From positions 103,970,767-104,034,766 of the forward strand of contig NC_052518.1 of the NCBI RefSeq assembly GCF_014356525.2: a stretch of DNA of 64,000 nt, written 5' to 3'. A program made the position numbers and the translations under genes. How positions within the stretch are numbered: the first letter of the stretch is position 1; each line of letters begins with the position of its first letter. The stretch comes from Nilaparvata lugens. Lineage: Eukaryota > Arthropoda > Insecta > Hemiptera > Delphacidae. Of this stretch, positions 58,033 to 64,000 are shown in pieces. The notes beneath the pieces were generated by a model, which worked only from the letters and a program-made list of their open reading frames with translations, ran no database searches and was not told where the DNA came from.

Positions 58033-58170
58033 GTAAGTATCTTTTTATATTTTTCCATAGATTATTAAGTGCGATATATCAACACACTGCTTCAAAAATA
58101 TGCTGTCAATTATTTATGTAATTGAATGTGTTGAAAATGGACGCTTGTCACCCGAAAATAATTGAGTCAG

Positions 58171-58562
58171 TTAGGGCCGTGTGCACAGTCAAATCTTAAG
58201 GTGCGTACAGACTGTCGCTCTGCTCCGCAACCGAACGTCACTCCAGCAGAGCGATTGATGATCGACCGGCGAGCAACAGTGGTTCGACCGGGGAACGCGA
58301 GAAGATCTAACATCTTCCGTAACGTTCATGATGGGTGCGTGGGCGGTGCGACTGTGGTTCGATGGTGGTACGAGGGCGGTACGAGGGAGGAGCGTGCTCG
58401 GTGCGGGTTGGAAGCACGAATATGTGTATGCAGCTTTAAACGAAATTAAATCAGCTGGCGGCTTAAACTCGAAATAAAACACATAACAAACGAGACTTGA
58501 TACGGAATTAATCCAGTTTGAAATGAAATTTAGTTTAAACTGTGACTGTGCAAACGGCACTA
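58171..58562. mobile_element. Two nested foldback pieces
   Basis: Outer ends TTAGGGCCGTGTGCACAGTC (58171) and GACTGTGCAAACGGCACTAA (58543-58562) pair. Inside, 58198-58445 starts AAGGTGCGTACAGACTG, like 50843, and is GC-rich with words such as GGTTCGACCGGGGAACGCG. The inner right end is unclear. Confidence 0.6.
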
Positions 58563-58699
58563 AGTGAACAATATTGTTTATTTACATAAATACTTGACTG
58601 CATGTCGTTGTTTAAAACATCAAAATAGTGTGTTTTTCAAAAACTCATTCCAGTGTAATTCTATCTTCATTTTTGTCGGAGTGTGTTGTTTTATGATCT

Positions 58700-59290
58700 A
58701 TAATACGTGGGCTATTCACAAATTAACAAACGTTTCCACCTGGCGCCGCTAGGCATGTGCCAATCGCGTACTTTCGAGCACAGACATGTTCTCCTATTCA
58801 GTGGCTTCCCAGCGAAAGTGACGTCGCGCTGCTCATTGTTGCAGCATTCAAGTTTGAAATGTGTGCTGCAATTGAAAATCCCGTAAGTTGTGGGATCAGT
58901 ACTACAGTTTTTGTTAGCCAAAAACCTAAAACCGATTAAAATTTATCGTCAATTGTGCGAAGTGTACGGAAACGACGTTATGAATGAAAGATCGGTCCGG
59001 AGATGGTGTATAAAATGGCCACACAAGCGTTCATGACAAGGAGATCGTGCGTTGTCACAGATGAATTGGTTGAGAAAGTCGATTAGAAAATCCGCTTTGC
59101 AATAAGCCCAGACCTTGCTCCAAGTGATTTCCACTTGTTGCCGAAAATTCAGGCTTGGTTAGGAGCACAGCGCTTTGATTACTTTTACTTTTTCGTGTCG
59201 GGACGCAGGGGCGAGGCGTGACTTTTTGGTTCAGTCATCTCCAGGAAATTCAGTTGAAATTTTGAATGAAAGCTGCACCCCCTCCCCTAC
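58700..59290 (+). mobile_element. Mariner (Mos1/SETMAR-like) remnant
   Basis: The + strand holds MCAAIENPVSCGISTTVFVS near 58858, then words matching KIYRQLCEVYGNDVMNERSV and RRWCI, then DELVEKVD, and after a gap SPDLAPSDFHLLPKIQAWLG near 59104-59160. This order is that of the Mos1-like mariner transposase, broken by stops, frame changes and a deletion between the DNA-binding and catalytic regions. Ends were not firmly placed. Confidence 0.7.
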
Positions 59291-59389
59291 TTTAAAGATA
59301 ATGTTTTATTTTGGACGTTTATTTATCGAGAGAGATGACATCTAGTACAAGATAAGCTTTCTATTCAAAATCCTAGAGTTTGAATGTCT

Positions 59390-59430
59390 AGAACTTGGCT
59401 AAATCTCAAGCTCGGGAACTGGTCCTCAAA
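59390..59430. mobile_element. MITE-B end fragment
   Basis: TAGAACTTGGCTAAATCTCA and AGCTCGGGAACTGGTCC match one end of MITE-B. Confidence 0.6.
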
Positions 59431-59449
59431 TTAAAAAAAAATGAAATAA

Positions 59450-59570
59450 AATTCTTTATTCTTCATAAATTCATACAACAAGTACACCATCAATAATGAC
59501 AGGGAGAGAAAAAATAAGGTAACCTTGTACTATTCCACTCCCAAATTTAGATAAGGTTACACATAGTCCG
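59450..59570 (-). repeat. Hairpin-tail repeat, copy 4
   Basis: TTCTTCATAAATTCATACAA, CAGGGAGAGAAAAAATAAGG, TAACCTTGTACTATTCCACT and CCCAAATTTAGATAAGGTTA are nearly the same as at 13018-13120 in the same orientation. Confidence 0.75.
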
Positions 59571-59579
59571 AAATAGGTC

Positions 59580-60125
59580 AAGTCTTGTAGTTGTTCACTA
59601 AAAGATTTCAGTTCTTAATTATTTTCACAAAGTAGATTTTCAAATTTAGATGCTTCAGAACCAAACATAGGAGAAATAATAATAATTATCATCAATAACA
59701 AATTGCAACATAATAATTATCGTACGGTTTGCAACACTGACGCAGAACAGTGGAATCGCAGAAAATAGCGATGTCTTTGACAGTTTACTCCACCATCGTT
59801 TACGGGGAGAGGGAGAGTGATGATGCAGAAGAGTGGTGGTAATCAATGCTAAATAGCATTACTGGAATCGCATATTTTTGAGAATCACATTGAACGGATG
59901 GAACTGATGATGCAGTAGTCTACTTCATTCAAGCTTGGCGCGCTCGCAAAAAACGTTTCTCTTTTGGTTCCCTCACCTTTTTTTGTATTTATCTTAAATA
60001 TTTCCAATTTAATAATATACACATTACATATCAATTTCTGTCCAGTCATCGGCGAATCCAGAGATGACCGGACGCCTCGCCTCTTTCGGGACGTTGAAAG
60101 TTTCCCTGCCCAGAAATGGGATAAG
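59580..60125. other. PIP5K intron, nothing recognised
   Basis: AT-rich with moderately GC-richer parts near 59740-59830; no coding signal I can support. Confidence 0.35.
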
Positions 60126-60471
60126 TCTTCTGCTATTACATTTCCTCTGTAGAGGTGGTCGGTTGTGCAGTGAACAGGGCACTATGAACACTGTGTGACG
60201 TGCTCGATGTCCAGGCTCCTGGAGTGGGTACCAGTCTGCGGATTCAGCTGTGTGAACCTCATGAAACTTTTCCTTGACTTAAGTCTGCTGCACGATGGTT
60301 CCAGCTGGCCGTACATCACATGTCTCTCATCAAAAGTTCGTTCAACCTCTCCAAGTATTCATGGTTGGCTCTTCTGATCTTCTGATCTTGGGAGTGTTTA
60401 TTCCTGCTGCCTTGTACAGTTTGATGATGGGCGTTGGTTTCATGCAACCAGTTGCAGTACGGCATGTCTCA

Positions 60472-60838
60472 TTAAGGCTGTGCAAAGGCTAAAAATAAAC
60501 TTTCTACTGGTGATATTTTTCAATGTTTTTCGATTTGTAGACTATCAAGCTACCAAAATTTAAAAGTTTCCTCAGGAAAAAATTTTTTTTCGATAATTAC
60601 TTTTTGAGATATGAGCGTCTAAAGTTTAAATTTTTGTGCCAGAACATTTCAAGTTCGGTGAAAGATAAAACCATTAGATTTTAAGGATAAAAAAATAAGA
60701 TTCATGATCCTTAAACAGATTTTAAGGATAAAAAAGATTCTTCATGGTATTGTTGATCTAATAAAACAAAAATTTTCTGAAAATATCATTTTCTGAGAAA
60801 GTTATTCAATTTACTAAAAATGGCCAAAAATAACTTGG
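60472..60838. mobile_element. Foldback family, single-arm copy
   Basis: AAGGCTGTGCAAAGGCTAAA at the left end, TTTTTGAGATATGAGCGTCT inside and GTTATTCAATTTACTAAAAA near the turn. The second arm is missing. An extra short duplication (GATTTTAAGGATAAAAAA twice near 60677-60735) is inside. Confidence 0.85.
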
Positions 60839-61449
60839 TTTGCCGTTACCTTACCACTTACCAGAACGTGGTGCTGCTCCTTTGTCACCGCTGAGTTTTT
60901 TCAAAAGGTTGCATGTGATGTTGCTACTATGTGCTATGTCCATGCCATCGAGGGTATCAATCCACTTGGCTTGTATAGCCTTGCTTGTCATCCACATGAT
61001 TCGTTCTCCGAGTGCAATCTCATGCACTCGTGTGCCATCTTCGGCACCATGTTTCTCTCACTTTGAGTTGATCCTCCTGCTGGTATTCTGCAAGCGCATC
61101 CTTCATTTCAGTGGTTACGCCTGGGATGTATCGTTGTCTGCATCCTCATGGGATGTACCTCTCTCATGCACTGCACGAACCTATCATATTTGTGCGGGGT
61201 GGGATTTCAGCCACAGCCTAGTCCAGGTCTTCAGAAAAAGCATCCCAGCAAGCCATTTTAAAGTTGAAGCGCCGTCTCTAAGGTATAACATGTGTTTTCA
61301 CAGCCGAGTACACCATGGAACCAATGGGTGCCGATGCTGGCTCCTCGGGATAGGATCGTATACAACTCTTTCACACTCAGCTGAGACTACTCGTGACAAA
61401 ACACAGGTCTAGATTGTAGCCACGCCTCCAGGCACGACTGTTGAAGGAG

Positions 61450-61779
61450 TTAATAGTCGTGCAATAGAGATAGGTTGTTCATCTCAGCCCACTCTTCTAA
61501 TTTGTGCCCATTTGAGCCTGTGTTATCGTAACCCCAAGAGGCGGAGTGGCAGTTGAAATCTCCAACTACAAACTGGATCTTTTGGACATGAAAGCTGTTT
61601 GTTGGGACAAAAGAGAGGGCTCTGTTGGATGGTTTGCGGACGGATGACACAGTGCAGTTACTGAGCTCTGCTGTGATGAATTCTATGTCATCTTGGTGTT
61701 TTGTGTCAGTGGATGTGATAGTGATAAAACTTCTGATAAACATAGCGCTGCCATAGGTTTTGTGAGGAATCTCAGCCAC
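61450..61779 (-). pseudogene. LINE endonuclease fragment
   Basis: The minus-strand frame reads MAEIPHKTYGSAMFIRSFIT, then DDIEFITAELSNCTVSSVRK and VVGDFNCHSASWGYDNTGSN, then HKLEEWAEMNNLSLLHDY. GDFNCHSASWG is the catalytic Asp/Asn box of Jockey-like apurinic endonucleases. The following coding part on the minus strand (below 61440) continues in other frames with stops. Confidence 0.8.
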
Positions 61780-62012
61780 TTAGTTTTAGTTTTATCCCAA
61801 GTCATTGACCAGCGCTGCTGTGTCAAGGATTTATAAAACATGTCACAAGAAAGTTTCAAAATGTCATCACACTATCAAGACATTCACTCAGACTATAAAA
61901 TGGAATCTCCACCAAGAAAGATTTCAAAACTGCTCGGAATTGTCTATCACTTCCACTATCCTTGACCCACTCTGGCAGCTTTTTGAACTTTTTGAAAGCA
62001 ATGTAAGGATAA

Positions 62013-62466
62013 ATACTGAGGCCTGTCTGGTTGTATGGTGCGCAACTGTGGGGCTGTACAGCAGAGAGCAATATTGGCATCATCCAACGATTCCAAAACA
62101 AGTTTCAGGTGGAGACAGTCAACGAGATGATTGTAAAAACATCAAGGACCTATGAAGAGGCTCTACATGACCACCAAAATGTTGAGGCAATTCAGCTTTT
62201 GGACAACTCAACATTAACGAGGAGATTGAAAAGGAAGAAGCCAAAAGGTCTGGTGTAAACCTCCAGGAGTGCTTAGTGAAAGTAGAAAAAATTAATACCT
62301 ACTGTATATCAATTATTTAGTGCAGTGATCATGAATGAACTAAATTAAAACAAGGAGATCTATTACAAGATTCTTTCTGTAAAATGACTCGAAGTATTAA
62401 TCTAGGATAGCAAAAAAACTGATCGTTAGTCCTAGTACTAGTAACAGTTATATTCAATAAAAAAAT
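62013..62466 (+). mobile_element. LINE 3' scrap nested in another LINE
   Basis: The + strand frame 62031-62258 encodes MYGAQLWGCTAESNIGIIQR and FQNKFQV, close to the minus-strand LINE at 26903-27178 ([20 protein letters not shown]), then KTSRTYEEALHDHQNVEAI and a stop. The insert ends in AATAAAAAAA just before the target duplication, a clear poly(A) end. Confidence 0.85.
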
Positions 62467-63117
62467 CTAAGGATAACTCCTCTGAGTCCTTGCTAAACGG
62501 CATTTTGACATGTTGATAAGGTGAGTCTGACGGGTTCCATAGCCATGTATCCCATCACGAGTATCAGCACTCCTAGCACTGTCTCTGATGCGAACCACAC
62601 ATTCAACAATGTACTGATTTACAACAGTAAACATTTTTAACTTGTTGAAGAGTGGTCTGCAATGAGCCATGTAGTCACTGCCCGTCAGCACTCGAACAGC
62701 CTTTTTCTGCAGAAGCAGTACATCACCAAGTCTTCCAGAGTGTCCCCACAGGTGAAGTCCAGGTGTGAAACATGGCATAGTAGACAGTAAGCAGGTATCT
62801 GGCACCAATTTCAGATTTCAACTTTCGCAGAAGATAGAGCGCACTGGACAGCTTGGAGCAAACATTGACAATATGGCTTGTTCAGCTTATTCTGGTGTTC
62901 AAGGAAAATCTCAGCAGCTTCACATCAGTTTCAACCACTCGACCAGTCTTTCGCTAGGAGCAGATAAGCTTCTGTGCCTTGTCCTTGTTCAGCAGCAACT
63001 TGTTTTGGTTGAACCAGCTCTCAGCAGAGCTCAAAGAATCATCAGCAGCTTGCCCCAGCAACTGCACATCACGTCCTCTATTGATCAGTGTAGTGTCGTC
63101 AGCATATACCAAAGCAT
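62467..63117 (-). pseudogene. LINE reverse transcriptase fragment with YADD box
   Basis: The minus strand begins with ALVYADDTTLINRGRDVQLL (63117 to about 63055), the RT catalytic box. Words like WFNQNKLLLNKDKAQ follow. The last frame (62808-62467) gives LHLWGHSGRLGDVLLLQKKA, VRVLTGSDYMAHCRPLFNKL and MSKCRLARTQRSYP. Frame changes lie between. The 5' part is missing at the 63117 junction. Confidence 0.8.
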
Positions 63118-63240
63118 TCATTTATTTTTATTTATTTATAATTTTTACAAAGTAGCACTGATTGGGAGAGAAAAACTAAGGGTACTCCTTGTACTATTTC
63201 TCTCCCAAATTTAGATATCATTTTAAATGTCCGAAATAAG
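63118..63240 (-). repeat. Hairpin-tail repeat, copy 5
   Basis: On the minus strand: CTAAATTTGGGAGAGAAATA, GTACAAGGAGTACCCTTAGT, TTTTCTCTCCCAATCAGTGC, TACTTTGTAAAAATTATAAA and TAAATAAAAATAAATG. It is the best preserved copy: 13-bp stem (TTGGGAGAGAAAT region with TTTCTCTCCCAA) and an A-rich microsatellite tail. Confidence 0.8.
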
Positions 63241-63479
63241 GTTATGGTTTCACTTTCCTAAAATTTAGTCCATTTTCACTAAAAAAACAACGAAAACTAA
63301 GAATCTTAAATTTTGACGGTTATTCTCAGATCAATGTCACTAGAATCATTCCCTGAGTTCGAGGTCGGACGCTGTTTTCGTATCTTGTAATCTATTTTTG
63401 GTCAACTGCATGTTAAAGCTAAAATATCTTCTTTAGATCTAGATAAGCCTTCAAAATGAAAGCTTACTATTGTCAAGAA

Positions 63480-63780
63480 TGGGCCTATTGTTCCGTTGCG
63501 CATTTGAAGTCCGGTGGTAGAAGGAATTGCCGTCACCCTAAGTGACGTTTCATAGCATGTTGGTGACGACGAGGAGTGTTACCGGGTGGCTCAAATAACA
63601 GGCGGTCCAATTCTTGAACAAAGGAATTTCAAAACTCGTCCACCGCTATCATAAGTGCCATCAAACCGGCTAACTTGGGATAGTTTAACCCCTTCCCTCC
63701 AGTTCCAACTTACCAGCTGTCTGTGCAATTCATTCCGACTTCTGGCATTGTGGATTTGTTGGGAAAACATCATTGAAAAT
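63480..63780 (-). other. GC-richer stretch with a short unidentified open frame
   Basis: The minus strand encodes MMFSQQIHNARSRNELHRQL, VSWNWREGVKLSQVSRFDGT and YDSGGRVLKFLCSRIGPPVI (63773-63591). Composition differs from the AT-rich flanks, but I recognise no family. It might be an old transposon scrap. Confidence 0.25.
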
Positions 63781-64000
63781 ATTTTAATAACGTTTTAAAC
63801 AACTGATTAACAGCTAAGATACTTTTTTAACAGTCATAAAAAATCTACTATCTCTAACCTAGAAATTGAGCCTTCAATAACTTCTATTGTGAACACTAAA
63901 ATATTACACACAATTATTTTGCAGTTAAAGTATTTTTATTATGAATATGAAACATATCATTCAAAATCTAATGTCCCAAGTTAACCTTCAACCACTCAAT

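Larger units (their letters stand above)
60130..61800 (-). mobile_element. Decayed Jockey-like LINE, endonuclease region, split by a foldback arm
   Basis: The region is GC-richer than its surroundings. The minus strand reads from the endonuclease start near 61779 to about 60130, with stops. A foldback arm (60472-60838) interrupts it. The visible endonuclease motif is VVGDFNCHSASWGYD near 61500-61560. Confidence 0.65.
61800..63117 (-). mobile_element. Jockey-like LINE, RT part, split by a + strand LINE
   Basis: The minus strand carries RT words from 63117 (LVYADDTTLI) to 62467, then the C-terminal end resumes below 62003 (61856-62003: FRAVLKSFLVEIPFYSLSEC). The C-terminal motif FL-E-PFYSL-E is shared with the LINE at 13712-14870. 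The insert 62013-62466 has a 9-bp target duplication TAAGGATAA (62004-62012 and 62467-62475). Confidence 0.8.

Noticed and set aside
60840..61412. 190-codon + strand open frame as a host gene
   Set aside because: It is antisense to a decayed LINE; its translation shows no domain, and the minus strand explains the composition.
1..64000. tRNA or rRNA genes and bacterial-type promoters or ribosome binding sites
   Set aside because: I looked for cloverleaf-like B-box patterns and conserved rRNA words and saw none; the window has eukaryotic splice structure throughout.

Overview
The window looks like a piece of a large, AT-rich, repeat-dense insect genome, most likely a hemipteran such as a planthopper (an inference from protein similarity and repeat style; no species marker is present). 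It holds small coding exons with GT/AG splice borders in long introns, and abundant LINE, Penelope, mariner and foldback/MITE sequence. No rRNA, tRNA, CRISPR array or bacterial-style operon was recognised.

Two host genes, both on the + strand, are supported. (1) The last five coding exons of UPF2, a nonsense-mediated mRNA decay factor, lie at 880-9350. They encode the C-terminal UPF1-binding region and the basic tail; the upstream exons are outside the window. (2) A type I phosphatidylinositol-4-phosphate 5-kinase (PIP5K) starts with an ATG at 15927. Seven exons are seen up to 58032: 15927, 16768, 25635, 36924, 43224, 55073 and 57928. Phases are compatible and together they give 278 codons, from the N-terminus to the conserved DLKGSTYKR motif. 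The rest of the kinase lies beyond 64000 or was not found. An extra in-phase candidate cassette exon lies at 32955-33089.

Almost everything else is mobile DNA or its remains. LINE pieces on both strands include RTE-like endonuclease and 3' ends (1-575, 10824-11419, 30983-31463, 35770-36330), Jockey/CR1/LOA-like reverse transcriptases (13712-14870, 17272-18320, 26760-28320, 33870-34660, 46397-47113, 49621-50416, 60130-63117) and LINE tails. A Penelope-like element with a GIY-YIG endonuclease (43534-44526) sits inside a mariner remnant. There are several internally deleted mariner elements, very large foldback palindromes (20237-20858, 22668-24783, 55877-56469) and at least eight MITE families. 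One family ('MITE-A', ends like TATAGTGAGGTCCACGTTAT) has about eleven copies or fragments in 64 kb. Nesting is common; several insertions can be proven by target-site duplications or by comparing filled with empty copies in the same window.

I found no new multi-gene system. The most unusual pattern is that PIP5K splice sites are repeatedly involved in local tandem duplication: a 181-bp array repeats the 5' splice site after the 36924 exon, a MITE-linked duplication has copied the 3' splice site before the 43224 exon, and a ~109-bp array abuts the 3' splice site of the candidate cassette exon.

Labels MITE-A to MITE-H and R680 are local names used only here.
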